Source of the DNA: Streptomyces agglomeratus
Lineage (GTDB): Bacteria > Actinomycetota > Actinomycetes > Streptomycetales > Streptomycetaceae
Assembly: GCF_001746415.1 (NCBI RefSeq)
Contig: NZ_MEHJ01000001.1
Span: 2,935,001-2,999,000 of the forward strand
Length of the DNA stretch: 64,000 nucleotides
Direction: 5' to 3'
The notes under the pieces were generated by a model, which had not been told where the DNA came from, made no database searches, and saw only the letters and a list, made by a program, of their open reading frames with translations. This document shows positions 32,591-42,026 of the stretch, in pieces. The position numbers and the translations under genes were made by a program. The first letter of the stretch is position 1; each line of letters opens with the position of its first letter.

Positions 32591-33468
32591 GTCGTCACTC
32601 CCGCGAAGAGGTCGTTCTCACGGCCGCCGGGGGCGCGTTCGCCGCGTACCAACTCGTAGTACTCCGTGGTCAGGACGGGCTGGCCGAGATTGTTGGAGAG
32701 GGCGAAGAAGTCGCCCTCCACGGCGATCTGCGTGGCGTGGGCCCGCATCGCGGCGGTCTTGGCGGCGGCGTACGCCGTGCCGTCGATCTCGGTGGTGATC
32801 ACTTCGTCGTCGACCACTCCGGGGATGTCGTCCACGACTCCCGTGCCGGGGAAGCTCACCGTGGCCGCGCGCAGGCGGGCGAAGCCGGCCTCGGCGTAGC
32901 TGCGCGGCACCCGGTTCCAGTAGATCTTGGTGATGGTGTGGGGCGCCCCGAGGCCGGGGCGGAAGTCCGGGTCGGCCGCGAGGTCGGCGGCGCGCATGGC
33001 GACGCGGTGGGTCTGGATGTGGTCGGGGTGGCCGTAGCCGCCGTCCGGGTCGTAGGTCACGAGGACCTGCGGGCGTACGGAACGGATCACCTCGACCAGG
33101 TACGCCGCCGCCTCGTCCACCGGCACGGCCCAGAAGGCACCCTCGCGGTGGTTCTGCGGGGCGCCCATCATCCCCGAGTCGCGGAACCGGCCGGGGACGC
33201 CGAGGAAGCGGTGGTCGGTGACCCCCAGCTCCTTCATCGCGGCGGCCAGTTCGGCGACGCGGTGGGCGCCGAGGGTGTCGTCGCGGTGGGCGGCCAGGTG
33301 CGCGAGGGCGGGCGGGATGACCTCGCCCTCCTCGCCGAGGGTGCAGGTCACCAGGGTGACCGCGGCGCCCTCGGCGGCGTACTTGGCCATGGTGGCCCCG
33401 TTGTTGATCGACTCGTCGTCGGGGTGCGCGTGCACCAGAAGCAGACGACGGGCTGGGTGGTCCGTCAT
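32587..33468 (-). CDS. mshB: GlcNAc-Ins deacetylase of mycothiol synthesis
   Basis: A 293-aa zinc deacetylase (LmbE/PIG-L family) that removes the acetyl group from GlcNAc-inositol in mycothiol biosynthesis, in the cytoplasm. The metal motif HAHPDDE is near the N-terminus. [16 protein letters not shown] in the middle adds the third ligand. [21 protein letters not shown] and the acidic C-terminal segment are typical of MshB rather than the amidase Mca. The ATG at 33468 follows a TAGGGT box by seven bases without a ribosome site, so it is probably leaderless; a GTG three codons earlier is less likely. It is coupled to the DUF6113 gene. Confidence 0.93.
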   Translation of the reverse strand: MTDHPARRLLLVHAHPDDESINNGATMAKYAAEGAAVTLVTCTLGEEGEVIPPALAHLAAHRDDTLGAHRVAELAAAMKELGVTDHRFLGVPGRFRDSGMMGAPQNHREGAFWAVPVDEAAAYLVEVIRSVRPQVLVTYDPDGGYGHPDHIQTHRVAMRAADLAADPDFRPGLGAPHTITKIYWNRVPRSYAEAGFARLRAATVSFPGTGVVDDIPGVVDDEVITTEIDGTAYAAAKTAAMRAHATQIAVEGDFFALSNNLGQPVLTTEYYELVRGERAPGGRENDLFAGVTT

Positions 33469-33475
33469 GGGGACC

Positions 33476-33481
33476 ACCCTA
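33476..33481 (-). promoter_or_regulatory. -10 box of leaderless mshB
   Basis: TAGGGT on the minus strand ends seven bases before the ATG at 33468. Its -35 would lie within the end of the upstream small gene. Confidence 0.5.
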
Positions 33482-33492
33482 CGAGGCCCCGC

Positions 33493-33687
33493 TCAGAACT
33501 TGATGCCCCCGAGGACACCGGCCACGTTCGTGGTCAGTTCGTTGATCGTGGGTGCGATGGACGAGCTGGCGAGGTAGAAGCCGAGCAGCACGCAGACCGC
33601 CGCGTGTCCGGCCTTCAGACCTGATTTCCGAACCATCAGGATGACGATGATCGCCAACAGCACTACCGCCGAAATCGAGAGTGCCAC
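33493..33687 (-). CDS. small membrane protein, 64 aa
   Basis: A 64-aa protein with two hydrophobic segments: residues 4-20 (SISAVVLLAIIVILMV) and 28-46 (AAVCVLLGFYLASSSIAP). The second ends in a polar tail. It has no named domain, but I recognise it as conserved among Streptomyces. GGAGGTG lies seven bases before the GTG at 33687. It is directly upstream of mshB, which has its own -10 box between them. Function unknown. Confidence 0.85.
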   Translation of the reverse strand: MALSISAVVLLAIIVILMVRKSGLKAGHAAVCVLLGFYLASSSIAPTINELTTNVAGVLGGIKF

Positions 33688-33842
33688 GGCGGTTCACCTC
33701 CACTTACTCAGGTCCAGAACGGGCATGCGGACAGTCGCCGGCAGGTACATACCCACCAAGCGCTACGGATCATAACTATCCGTGCATACGCATTGTTCGG
33801 TGCACGGCAGCACGAGGGGCGCATGGAGTGTGCACCGGGCGG

Positions 33843-33848
33843 TAGCTT
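33843..33848 (+). promoter_or_regulatory. -10 box of leaderless S9 peptidase gene
   Basis: TAGCTT ends seven bases before the ATG at 33856, without a ribosome site. Confidence 0.5.
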
Positions 33849-33855
33849 CAGGCAT

Positions 33856-35982
33856 ATGACGTCGAATCAACTCTCCTTTCCCCGGCAGCACGCGAGGACT
33901 CAGCGCTTCACCCTGGGGGCGCCACGCGCGTTCACGGTGTCGCCCGACGGGGCGCGTGTGGCGTTCCTCCGCTCCTCCTCGGGCACCGACCGCGAGAACC
34001 GGTTGTGGGTACTCGACCTGGAGGGGGGCGCGCAGGAGCGCGTCGCCGCGGACCCCGGGGAACTGCTCGGCGGCGGTGCCGAGCAGCTCTCCGCACAGGA
34101 GAGGGTGCGCCGCGAGCGCAGCCGCGAAGGGTCCGCGGGGATCGTGAGTTATGCCGTGGACGCGGCCGTCGAGCTGGCGGCGTTCGCGCTGTCGGGCCGG
34201 CTCTTCGCGGCCGAGCTGCGGGCGGGAACCTCGCGCGAACTGCCCGCCACGGGGCCGGTTCTCGACCCCCGGCCCTCGCCGGACGGGCTGCATGTGGCGT
34301 ATGTCTCACAGGGCGCCCTGCGGGTGATCGGCGCCGAGGGCGACAACGACCGGGCGCTCGCCGAGCCGGAGGACGAGAACACGACGTACGGCCTGGCGGA
34401 GTTCATCGCGGCCGAGGAGATGTCCCGCTCGCGCGGCTTCTGGTGGTCGCCGGACTCGGACCGGCTGCTGGTGGCCCGCGCGGACGACACCGCCGTGGCG
34501 CGCTGGTGGATCTCGGATCCGGCCAATCCGCACAGCGAGCCCGCCCGGGTCGCGTATCCGGCGGCGGGGACGGCCAACGCCGAGGTGCGGCTCTTCCTGT
34601 ACGGGCTCGACGGGGGCGAGCGTACGGAGGTGGTGTGGGACCGGGCGCGGTATCCGTACCTGGCGCGGGTCCACTGGTCGGAGGCCGGCGCTCCGCTGCT
34701 GCTCGTGCAGTCGCGGGACCAGCGCGGCCAGCTGTATCTGGCGGTGGACACCTCGACCGGCACGACCCGGACCGTGCACGTGGACGAGGACCCGGTGTGG
34801 CTGGAACTTTTCGACGGCGTACCGGCCTGGGCGCCGGACGGGCGGCTCGTACGGATCGCCGACGAGGGCGGGGCGCGGGTGCTGGCCGTCGGCGACCGGG
34901 CGCTCACCGGGCCGCAGTTGCAGGTGCGGGCGGTGCTGGACGTGTCGGACGGGGACGTGCTGGTCTCGGCGTCGGCGGGGGCCGAGGCGGCCGCCCCGGA
35001 GACCGGCGAGGTGCACGTCTACCGGGTGAACGAGCTGGGCGTCGAGCGGCTCTCCGAGGGGCCCGGGGTGCATTCGGCGGTGCGGTCGGGCGGGGTGACC
35101 GTGCTGGCTTCGGCGCGGCCGGAAAGCAGCGGCACGGTGGTGCAGGTGCTGCGCGACGGGAAGCGTGAGGCGGTGGTGGCGTCGTACGCCGAGGAGCCGG
35201 TGCTGCGCGCGCGTGTGCGGCTCGTGGAGGGGGGCGCGCGGCGGATTCCGTGCGCCGTCCTGCTCCCCACGGGCTACTCGGAGGGGGACGGGCCGCTTCC
35301 GGTGCTGATGGACCCGTACGGAGGACCGCACGCGCGGCACGTTGTTGCCGCGCACAACGCGTACCTCACCTCGCAGTGGTTCGCCGACCAGGGTTTCGCG
35401 GTGGTCGTCGCCGACGGGCGGGGGACGCCCGGGCGCTCCCCCGGCTGGGAGAAGGAGATCAGGGACGCGTTCACGCTCACGCTGGACGATCAGATCGAGG
35501 CGCTGCACGCGCTGGCCGAGGACTTCCCGCTGGATCTCGGCCGGGTCGCGATCCGGGGCTGGTCGTACGGCGGTTACCTGGCGGGCCTCGCGGTGCTGCG
35601 CCGGCCGGACGTCTTCCACGCGGGGATCGCGGGGGCGCCCGTCACGGACTGGCGGCTGTACGACACGCACTACTCGGAGCGTTACCTCGGGGACCCGGCT
35701 GAGCAGCCGCAGGTGTACGCCGCCAACTCGCTCGTCACGGACGAGGGGTTGTCGCAGCCGGCCGGCACGCACCGGCCGCTGATGATCGTCCATGGCCTGG
35801 CGGACGACAACGTGGTGATGGCCCACACCCTGCGGCTGTCATCGGCGCTTCTGGCGGCGGGCCGGCCGCACGAGGTGCTGCCCCTGTCGGGGGTGACGCA
35901 CATGACGCCCCAGGAGGAGATCGCGGAAAACCTGCTGCTGCTCCAGGTCGACTTCCTGAAGCGGTCCCTGGGCCTGCGCTGA
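33856..35982 (+). CDS. S9 family prolyl peptidase (dipeptidyl peptidase IV-like)
   Basis: A 708-aa serine peptidase. The N-terminal two thirds are a beta-propeller with repeated strands (PRAFTVSPDGARVAFLR, RGFWWSPDSDRLLVARADD, PAWAPDGRLVRIADEGG). The C-terminal 250 residues are the alpha/beta-hydrolase domain with Ser570 (GWSYGG), Asp650 (GLADDNV) and His682 (GVTHMT). The EAEM-like motif IAAEEMSRSRGFWW (about residues 188-201) is the double-Glu loop that binds the free N-terminus in DPP IV enzymes, so dipeptide release is likely. There is no signal peptide, so it should be intracellular. The ATG at 33856 is leaderless. It may help process peptides imported by the neighbouring permeases, but that is only inference. 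Confidence 0.92.
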   Translation: MTSNQLSFPRQHARTQRFTLGAPRAFTVSPDGARVAFLRSSSGTDRENRLWVLDLEGGAQERVAADPGELLGGGAEQLSAQERVRRERSREGSAGIVSYAVDAAVELAAFALSGRLFAAELRAGTSRELPATGPVLDPRPSPDGLHVAYVSQGALRVIGAEGDNDRALAEPEDENTTYGLAEFIAAEEMSRSRGFWWSPDSDRLLVARADDTAVARWWISDPANPHSEPARVAYPAAGTANAEVRLFLYGLDGGERTEVVWDRARYPYLARVHWSEAGAPLLLVQSRDQRGQLYLAVDTSTGTTRTVHVDEDPVWLELFDGVPAWAPDGRLVRIADEGGARVLAVGDRALTGPQLQVRAVLDVSDGDVLVSASAGAEAAAPETGEVHVYRVNELGVERLSEGPGVHSAVRSGGVTVLASARPESSGTVVQVLRDGKREAVVASYAEEPVLRARVRLVEGGARRIPCAVLLPTGYSEGDGPLPVLMDPYGGPHARHVVAAHNAYLTSQWFADQGFAVVVADGRGTPGRSPGWEKEIRDAFTLTLDDQIEALHALAEDFPLDLGRVAIRGWSYGGYLAGLAVLRRPDVFHAGIAGAPVTDWRLYDTHYSERYLGDPAEQPQVYAANSLVTDEGLSQPAGTHRPLMIVHGLADDNVVMAHTLRLSSALLAAGRPHEVLPLSGVTHMTPQEEIAENLLLLQVDFLKRSLGLR

Positions 35983-35994
35983 CCTCCCGGGGCA

Positions 35995-36030
35995 CCCGGC
36001 CGGGGACGACATGGCGCGACCCCGGCCGGG
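35995..36030 (+). terminator. terminator after S9 peptidase gene
   Basis: An 11-bp perfect stem (35995-36005 with 36020-36030) with a 14-base loop lies 12 bases past the stop. Confidence 0.7.
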
Positions 36031-36299
36031 CAACGGCACCCGCACGGCCGTACGCTGCTGAGCCTGACGTGTTCGTATATCGGAGTTGCGTCGGTCAAGT
36101 TGCTTGCGTGTTAACGAAATTGTTCGGCTTTTATGGCGCGATGTCGCCCTGCGCCGCGCTGTGTCGGGCACGCGGCGACGTCGATCCGTGACCCTTCGCC
36201 CAAGATGTGAGAGAGCGTCACTTCCGTCTTCGCCGGGCGCTTGGGTACGGGGGCCGCGGCCATGCCGTGACGGCACTTCGGCCCTTGCGGCACGGCCGC
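36031..36299. other. intergenic with an AT-rich patch
   Basis: About 270 bases between convergent genes. The part at 36070-36135 is strikingly AT-rich for this genome, with TTAACGAAATTG at its centre. TTGACC on the minus strand (36098-36093) is a possible -35 for a small antisense RNA, but the TATACG box is only 13 bases away. CCCAAG (36200s) and CTTGGG (36240s) may form a terminator for the opp operon. No gene was recognised. Confidence 0.35.
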
Positions 36300-37355
36300 C
36301 TACCGCCCCTTCTCCACCGGCACCACGTGCTTCTCCTCCGCGAAGTGGCACGCCGAGTCGTGCGCAGCCGGGAACACCTCGTCCCGGAACACCGCCGGCA
36401 CCGCCAGCAGCGGCACCTCCGCCGCGCACCGGTCCCGCGCCTTCCAGCAGCGCGTGCGGAACCCGCAGCCGGACGGGATGTTCGCGGGCGACGGTACGTC
36501 GCCGGACAGCAGGATGCGCTCGCGGTGCTCGCGCGCCGTCGGGTCCGGCACCGGCACGGCGGAGAGCAGCGCCTGCGTGTAGGGGTGCGTCGGGTGGTCG
36601 TAGATCTCGGCGTCCCTGCCGATCTCGACGATCCGCCCCAGGTACATCACGCCCACCCGGTCAGAGATGTGCCGCACGATCGACAGGTCGTGCGCGATGA
36701 AGACATAACTCAGGCGGAACTCGTTCTGGAGCTGGGCCAGCAGGTTGACGACCTGCGCCTGGACCGACACGTCCAGCGCCGACACCGGCTCGTCGGCCAC
36801 GATGATCTCCGGCTGGAGCGCGAGCCCCCGCGCGATGCCGATGCGCTGGCGCTGCCCGCCGCTGAACTGGTGCGGATAGCGGTTGATGTACTCCGGGTTC
36901 AGCCCGACCACGTCCAGCAGGTCCTGGACCTTCTGCCGACGGCTGCCCTTCGGCGCCACCTCGGGATGGATCTCGTACGGCTCACCGATGATGTCGCCCA
37001 CCGTCATACGGGGATTGAGCGACGTGTACGGGTCCTGGAACACCATCTGGATGTTGCGGCGTACGGCCTTCAGGGCGCGCCCTGACAGCTTGGTGATGTC
37101 CTCGCCCTTGTAGCGGATCACCCCGGCCGTCGGCCGTTCCAGATGCACGAGCATCCTGGCGAGGGTCGACTTGCCGCAGCCCGACTCCCCCACGATCCCG
37201 AGCGTCTCCCCAGCCCCCAGGTCGAGGTCGACGCCGTCGACCGCCCTGACCGCGCCGACCTGCCTCTTGAAGACGATGCCCCGCGTGAGCGGATAGTGCT
37301 TGTGCAGCCCGCGTACTTCGAGAATTGCCTCGGTCCGCCGGGTCGACTCAGCCAT
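36300..37355 (-). CDS. oligopeptide ABC transporter ATPase, OppF type (operon 1)
   Basis: A 351-aa ABC ATPase on the cytoplasmic side of the peptide importer. Walker A is GESGCGKST (about residue 57), the Q-loop region is [17 protein letters not shown], the ABC signature is FSGGQRQR, Walker B is [12 protein letters not shown], and the switch His is in FIAHDLS. The C-terminal oligopeptide-transporter domain carries Cys residues ([15 protein letters not shown]) that bind an Fe-S cluster or stabilise the fold in such ATPases. The ATG at 37355 overlaps the oppD stop in the eight bases ATGGCTGA. It is very similar along its core to the operon 2 protein at 42952. It is last in operon 1. Confidence 0.93.
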   Translation of the reverse strand: MAESTRRTEAILEVRGLHKHYPLTRGIVFKRQVGAVRAVDGVDLDLGAGETLGIVGESGCGKSTLARMLVHLERPTAGVIRYKGEDITKLSGRALKAVRRNIQMVFQDPYTSLNPRMTVGDIIGEPYEIHPEVAPKGSRRQKVQDLLDVVGLNPEYINRYPHQFSGGQRQRIGIARGLALQPEIIVADEPVSALDVSVQAQVVNLLAQLQNEFRLSYVFIAHDLSIVRHISDRVGVMYLGRIVEIGRDAEIYDHPTHPYTQALLSAVPVPDPTAREHRERILLSGDVPSPANIPSGCGFRTRCWKARDRCAAEVPLLAVPAVFRDEVFPAAHDSACHFAEEKHVVPVEKGR

Positions 37356-38310
37356 GGAGCGCCTCCTGCCAGAAGTGGCACGCGCTGCCGCGGCCGTCCG
37401 GCACGTCGTACAGCGGCGGCTCGTCCGTCCGGCACACGTCACGCGCCAGCGGGCAGCGCGGGTGGAAGGCGCAGCCGGGCGGGATGCGCGTGAGGTTCGG
37501 TGGCAGGCCCTTGATGGCGTACAGCTCCTGGCCCTTCTGGTCCAGCCGCGGAATCGATTCGAGCAGGCCCTTGGTGTACGGGTGGGCCGGCGCCTTGTAG
37601 ATGTCGCGCACCGGCGCGGTCTCCACGATCCGTCCCGCGTACATCACGGCGATCTTGTCCGCGACGTCCGCGACGACCCCCAGGTCGTGGGTGATGAGGA
37701 TGAGCCCCATGTCCAGCTCGCGCTGCAACTCCGCGAGCAGGTCCATGACCTGTGCCTGTACGGTCACGTCCAGCGCGGTCGTCGGCTCGTCCGCGATGAT
37801 CAGCGAGGGTTCCAGTGCCAGCGCCATCGCGATCATGATGCGCTGGCGCATCCCGCCGGAGAACTGGTGCGGATACTGCCCGACGCGCTCCCGGGCCGCC
37901 GGGATCCGTACCCGGTCCATCAGCTCGACGGCCTTGCTCCTGGCGTCCTTCCGGGACATCCCCCGGTGTACGACGAACATCTCGCCCAGCTGTTCGCCCA
38001 CGCTGATCACGGGGTTGAGGGAGGACAGCGCGTCCTGGAAGATCATGGCCATCTCCCGGCCCCTGACCTTCCGCCGCTCGTCCTCCCCGAGCTGGAGCAG
38101 GTCGCGGCCCTGGAAGAGGATCTCGCCGCCCGTGATCTTCCCCGGCGGCATGTCGAGGATGCCCATGACGGCCTGCGCGGTGACGGACTTGCCCGAACCG
38201 GACTCGCCCAGCACGGCGAGCGTCTCGCCCTCGGCGACGGAGCAGGTGACGCCGTTGACGGCCTTCGCGATCCCGTCGCGCGTGCGGAACTCCACGTGCA
38301 GGTCGCGCAC
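37348..38310 (-). CDS. oligopeptide ABC transporter ATPase, OppD type (operon 1), probable 5' frameshift
   Basis: The intact frame codes for 320 aa with Walker [11 protein letters not shown]-loop [13 protein letters not shown], signature FSGGMRQR, Walker [12 protein letters not shown], and the C-terminal Cys segment [15 protein letters not shown]. It is homologous to the operon 2 protein at 44099. The only in-frame start is a GTG at 38310 with no ribosome site, which removes the first strand of the fold ([11 protein letters not shown]). A proper start, ATG at 38384 with GAGGAG seven bases upstream, is in another frame. Adding one G in the GGGG run at 38323-38326 joins the two. So this is either a sequencing error or a damaged gene. 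Confidence 0.85.
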   Translation of the reverse strand: MRDLHVEFRTRDGIAKAVNGVTCSVAEGETLAVLGESGSGKSVTAQAVMGILDMPPGKITGGEILFQGRDLLQLGEDERRKVRGREMAMIFQDALSSLNPVISVGEQLGEMFVVHRGMSRKDARSKAVELMDRVRIPAARERVGQYPHQFSGGMRQRIMIAMALALEPSLIIADEPTTALDVTVQAQVMDLLAELQRELDMGLILITHDLGVVADVADKIAVMYAGRIVETAPVRDIYKAPAHPYTKGLLESIPRLDQKGQELYAIKGLPPNLTRIPPGCAFHPRCPLARDVCRTDEPPLYDVPDGRGSACHFWQEALHG

Positions 38311-38322
38311 GTCGAGCAGCGC

Positions 38323-38384
38323 GGGGACGAGGTGGGCGCGGCGGGCACGGGAGACGCGGCGGGCGTCGGCGGCGTGGCTGTCAT
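38323..38384 (-). other. out-of-frame N-terminus of oppD (suspected one-base deletion)
   Basis: The ATG at 38384, 11 bases after the oppC stop and with a good ribosome site, reads MTATPPTPAASPVPAAPTSSP before it leaves the oppD frame at the GGGG (minus CCCC) run 38323-38326. One extra C there gives a normal OppD N-terminus continuing into [12 protein letters not shown]. Confidence 0.7.
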
Positions 38385-38395
38385 GGCGAGGCTCC

Positions 38396-39403
38396 TCAGC
38401 GCAGCTTGGGGTCGAGGGCGTCGCGCACCGCGTCGCCGAGCATGATGAAGGCGAGCACCGTGACCGCGAGCGCGCCCGCCGGCCACAGCAGCATGTGCGG
38501 GGCGTTGCGGACGTACGGCGAGGCGGCGGAGAGATCGATGCCCCAGGACACGGTCGGCGGCTTCAGACCGACGCCGAGGTACGAGAGGGTCGCCTCCAGG
38601 GAGATGTACGTACCGAGGGCGATGGTGGCCACGACGATGACCGGGGCGACAGCGTTGGGCGTGACGTGCCGCAGCAGCATCCGCGCGTTGCTCGCGCCGA
38701 GCGCGCGCGCCGCCTGCACGTAGTCGTGGTGCTTGGCGGTGATGACGGAGCCGCGTGCGATACGGGCGATCTGCGGCCACCCGAGCAGCACGATGAACCC
38801 GATCACCGGCCAGACGGTGGTGCTGGTGATGACGGAGAGGAAGACGAGGCCGCCGAGTACGACGGGGATGCCGAAGAAGACGTCGGTGATGCGGGACAGC
38901 AGCGCGTCCCACGCGCCCCCGAAGAAGCCGGCGAGTCCGCCGAGGACGCTGCCGAGCAGAGCCACGCCGAGCGTCGCGCAGACGCCGACGGTCACCGAGG
39001 TCCTGGCGCCGTAGACGGTCCGGGTGTAGACGTCGCAGCCCTGGCCGTCGAAGCCGAAGGGGTGGCCGGGCTGGGAGCCCTGCTGCGCCCTGGCGAGGTC
39101 GCAGTGGAGCGGGTTGCCGCTCGCGATGAGGGACGGCCAGACCGAGATGACGACGAGGAAGACGATGACGATTCCGGAGACGACGAAGACGGGATTGCGG
39201 CGCAGGTCGTGCCAGGCGTCGGACCAGAGGCTGCGGGCCCGTCCGCCGGAGACGGCTGAGAGGTCCGGCCCGGCGGGGCCGGTGCCCCGCAAGCCTCCCC
39301 CGGGCCCCTTCTCCGGCGGGCCCTCGTCCGGGGCAAGATCCGCGCCGGCCCCGGCGCCGGCCACCGGGACCGCCGCGTCGGGTTCGTAGTAGGGCTCAGG
39401 CAT
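38396..39403 (-). CDS. oligopeptide ABC transporter permease, OppC type (operon 1)
   Basis: A 335-aa membrane permease of the binding-protein-dependent (BPD_transp_1) family. A long Pro/Gly-rich cytoplasmic tail (residues 1-62) leads to WHDLRRNPVFVVSGIVIVFLVV, the first helix. After a periplasmic loop, five more helices form the core (VTVGVCATLGVALLGSVLGGLAG, IPVVLGGLVFLSVITS, VIGFIVLLGWPQIARIARG). The EAA loop that contacts the ATPase is ARALGASNARMLLRHVTPN. It starts with an ATG at 39403, overlapping the OppB stop by eight bases. It should pair with OppB to form the channel. Confidence 0.92.
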   Translation of the reverse strand: MPEPYYEPDAAVPVAGAGAGADLAPDEGPPEKGPGGGLRGTGPAGPDLSAVSGGRARSLWSDAWHDLRRNPVFVVSGIVIVFLVVISVWPSLIASGNPLHCDLARAQQGSQPGHPFGFDGQGCDVYTRTVYGARTSVTVGVCATLGVALLGSVLGGLAGFFGGAWDALLSRITDVFFGIPVVLGGLVFLSVITSTTVWPVIGFIVLLGWPQIARIARGSVITAKHHDYVQAARALGASNARMLLRHVTPNAVAPVIVVATIALGTYISLEATLSYLGVGLKPPTVSWGIDLSAASPYVRNAPHMLLWPAGALAVTVLAFIMLGDAVRDALDPKLR

Positions 39404-40319
39404 ACCGGATCCTCGGGTCGAGTACGGCGTACAGGATGTCGACGAGCAGGTTCGCCAGCAGGAACACCAGCACCAGGACGGTCACGAAGCCGACGACCGT
39501 CTGGGAGCTCTGGCGCAGGATGCCCTGGTAGAGCTGGTAGCCGACGCCGTGGATGTTGAAGATCCGCTCGGTGACGATCGCGCCGCCCATCAGGGCGCCC
39601 ACGTCCGTACCGATGAAGGTGACGACGGGGATCAGCGAGTTGCGCAGCAGGTGGCGCGAGACGACGCGGCGCCTGGGCAGCCCCTTGGCGACGGCTGTAC
39701 GGACGTAGTCGGCGCGGGAGTTCTCGGCGACGGAGGTCCGGGTCAGGCGGGTGATGTACGCCAGCGACACGGACGCCAGGACCAGGCCGGGGACCAGCAG
39801 CTCGTCGACGGTGGCGTCGGACGAGACGGCGGGCTTGATGATCCCCCATTTCACGCCGAGCAGCAGCTGGAGCAGCAGACCGGTGACGAAGGTCGGAATC
39901 GAGATGACGACGAGGGTCATGAGCAGTACGCCCGTGTCGGCGGGCCGGCCGCGGCGCAGTCCGGTGAGCACCCCCAGACTGATGCCGATGACGACCTCGA
40001 AGACGACGGCGACGAGGGTCAGCCGGATGGTGACGGGGAAGGCAGTCCCCATGAGTTCGGTGACCTTCTGGCCGTTGAAGGCGGTGCCGAAGTCGCCGGT
40101 GAAGACGTTCCCCATGTACGTCAGGTACTGCTGCCACACGGGCTCGTCGAGGCCGAACTCCGCGCGGAGCCGGGCGGCGGTCGCGGGGTCGCACTCCCGG
40201 TCGCCGCACAGGCCCGCGATGGGGTCGCCCATGACGTTGACCATCAGGAAGATGAGCAGGGTGGCGCCGAAGAAGACCGGGATCATCTGTAGCAGACGCC
40301 GGATCACATAACGTCCCAT
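39396..40319 (-). CDS. oligopeptide ABC transporter permease, OppB type (operon 1)
   Basis: A 307-aa permease starting MGRYVIRRLLQMIPVFFGATLLIF, the conserved OppB/DppB opening with the first helix. Six helices follow the usual pattern (LTLVAVVFEVVIGISLGVLTG, GVLLMTLVVISIPTFVTGLLLQ, VTFIGTDVGALMGGAIVTE, FVTVLVLVFLLANLLVDILYAVLDPRIRYA). The EAA loop is TAVAKGLPRRRVVSRHLLRN. The periplasmic loop has two Cys (GLCGDRECDPA), probably a disulfide. It starts 42 bases after the binding protein gene and overlaps oppC. Confidence 0.93.
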   Translation of the reverse strand: MGRYVIRRLLQMIPVFFGATLLIFLMVNVMGDPIAGLCGDRECDPATAARLRAEFGLDEPVWQQYLTYMGNVFTGDFGTAFNGQKVTELMGTAFPVTIRLTLVAVVFEVVIGISLGVLTGLRRGRPADTGVLLMTLVVISIPTFVTGLLLQLLLGVKWGIIKPAVSSDATVDELLVPGLVLASVSLAYITRLTRTSVAENSRADYVRTAVAKGLPRRRVVSRHLLRNSLIPVVTFIGTDVGALMGGAIVTERIFNIHGVGYQLYQGILRQSSQTVVGFVTVLVLVFLLANLLVDILYAVLDPRIRYA

Positions 40320-40361
40320 GGAGGGCTCCTCAGAGGGAAACGCCTACGGGTGGCCCGGCGG

Positions 40362-41984
40362 TCAGTTGACCGTGATCTCGTTGTAGACGGGGACGCTGAA
40401 GGGGTTCAGGGCCACGTTGGAGATCCGGTCGGAGTAGCCGGCGCTGCCGTTCTGGTACCAGAGCGGGATGGCGGCCATCTCGTCGCGTACGACCTTCTCG
40501 GCCTCCCTGAACTTCCCGACCGCCTTGGCCGGGTCCGACTCGGCGTTCGCCTCGTCGACGAGCTTGTCGAACTTCTCGCTGGACCACTTGCCGTCGTTGG
40601 ACGAGGCGTTCGTGTAGTACAGCGGCTGGAGGAAGTTCTGGATCAGCGGGTAGTCCATCTGCCAGCCGGCCCGGAAGGGGCCCGCCATCTTGCGGTCGAC
40701 GATCTGGCTGCGGTAGTCGGCGAAGGTGCCGACGGGCGCGCCCGTGCACGCCCGATCGTTGCCGAGCGCGTTGTTGATGCTGTTGCAGACGGCGTCGACC
40801 CACTCCCGGTGGGAACCGGTGTCCGCGTTGAACGTGATCCGCAGTGTGCCGCCGGGGATGCCGCCGCCCTCGGCGACGAGCTTCTTGGCGCGGGCCGGGT
40901 CGAAGTCGCACGCCTTGCCGCACAGCGTGTCGTCGAAGCCGCCCTCCTGCCTGAGGACCGGGGACGTCCAGTCGTGGGCGGGCGTACGGGTCTTCTGGAA
41001 GATCGTGTCGGTGATCTGCTGCCGGTTGATCGCCATGGACAGGCCCGTGCGGACCTTCTCCATGCCGTCGGCGTTCCACCGCTCGTCGTAGTACGGGAAG
41101 GCGAGGGTCTGGACGATGCCGGCCGGGGTGTTGATGTACCGGTCGCCGAGGTCGGCCCGGACGTTCTTGAGCTGGGAGGCCGGTACGTCGTCGAGGAGGT
41201 CGAGGTTGCCCGCGGTGAGATCGGTGTACGCGGTGTTGTTGTCGGTGTAGACCGTGAGGTCCACGCCGCCGTTCCGCGCCTTGTCGGGCCCCGGGTACCG
41301 CTCCCACTTGCGCATGCTCATCCGGGAGCCCTTGACGTACGAGTCGACGGTGTACGGGCCGTTGCCGACGGGCTTGGCCAGCCAGGCGTCGTGGTCGTCG
41401 AAGAACGCCCTGGGGAGCGGGGCGAAAGCGGCGTAGCCGAGGGTCTCGGGCCAGGTGGAGAACTTCTGGGTGAGCTTGACGGTGAACGTCCGTTGGTCCT
41501 TCACCCGCAGGCCGGAGAGGGTTTCGGCGGTGGCTTCACCCTTCTCGGGGTGGACCTTGTCGTAGCCCTCGATGTAGCCGAAGAAGTAGGCGTTGCGCTG
41601 GTTGTTCTTCAGGTGCGCGCCGTAGTTCCAGGCGTCGACGAAGGACTTGGCGGTGACCTTCTCGCCGTTGCTGAACGTCCAGCCGTCCTTGATGGTGACG
41701 GTGAAGGAGCGCGAGTCCGCGGTGTCGATCTTCTCGGCGAGCATGTCCTTGGCTTCGCCGGTCTTCGGGTCGTACCGCTTGAGGCCGCGGAACAGCATGT
41801 CGAGGACCTTGCCGCCCTGCACCTCGTTGGTGTTCGAGGGCTCCAGCGGGTTGTGCGGATCACCCCAGGACGAACTGACCACACCCGCAGCACCGCCGCC
41901 GCTGTCACCGCCGCCGCAGGCTGTCGCCGCGAGGGCGACGGCCAGGGCACATGCCATCCACGTGGCACGGGTGGCTCCGCGCAT
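40362..41984 (-). CDS. oligopeptide-binding lipoprotein, SBP_bac_5 (operon 1)
   Basis: A 540-aa extracellular solute-binding protein of family 5. The signal peptide ends in a lipobox (ALAATAC, Cys23), so it is anchored to the outer face of the membrane. The mature protein has the family landmarks: SSSWGDPHNPLEPSNTNE at the N-terminus, VDAWNYGAHLKNNQR, WTFSNGEKVTAK, ALSMAINRQQIT and a C-terminal region ending LNPFSVPVYNEITVN. It would deliver peptides to the OppBC channel. CTAGGAGGG lies just before the ATG at 41984. It is first in operon 1. The gene order (binding protein, B, C, D, F) differs from S. coelicolor bldK as I remember it. Confidence 0.93.
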   Translation of the reverse strand: MRGATRATWMACALAVALAATACGGGDSGGGAAGVVSSSWGDPHNPLEPSNTNEVQGGKVLDMLFRGLKRYDPKTGEAKDMLAEKIDTADSRSFTVTIKDGWTFSNGEKVTAKSFVDAWNYGAHLKNNQRNAYFFGYIEGYDKVHPEKGEATAETLSGLRVKDQRTFTVKLTQKFSTWPETLGYAAFAPLPRAFFDDHDAWLAKPVGNGPYTVDSYVKGSRMSMRKWERYPGPDKARNGGVDLTVYTDNNTAYTDLTAGNLDLLDDVPASQLKNVRADLGDRYINTPAGIVQTLAFPYYDERWNADGMEKVRTGLSMAINRQQITDTIFQKTRTPAHDWTSPVLRQEGGFDDTLCGKACDFDPARAKKLVAEGGGIPGGTLRITFNADTGSHREWVDAVCNSINNALGNDRACTGAPVGTFADYRSQIVDRKMAGPFRAGWQMDYPLIQNFLQPLYYTNASSNDGKWSSEKFDKLVDEANAESDPAKAVGKFREAEKVVRDEMAAIPLWYQNGSAGYSDRISNVALNPFSVPVYNEITVN

Positions 41985-42026
41985 GAGAGTTCCCTCCTAG
42001 GCCCTATGCATCACTTCGGGCCATAC

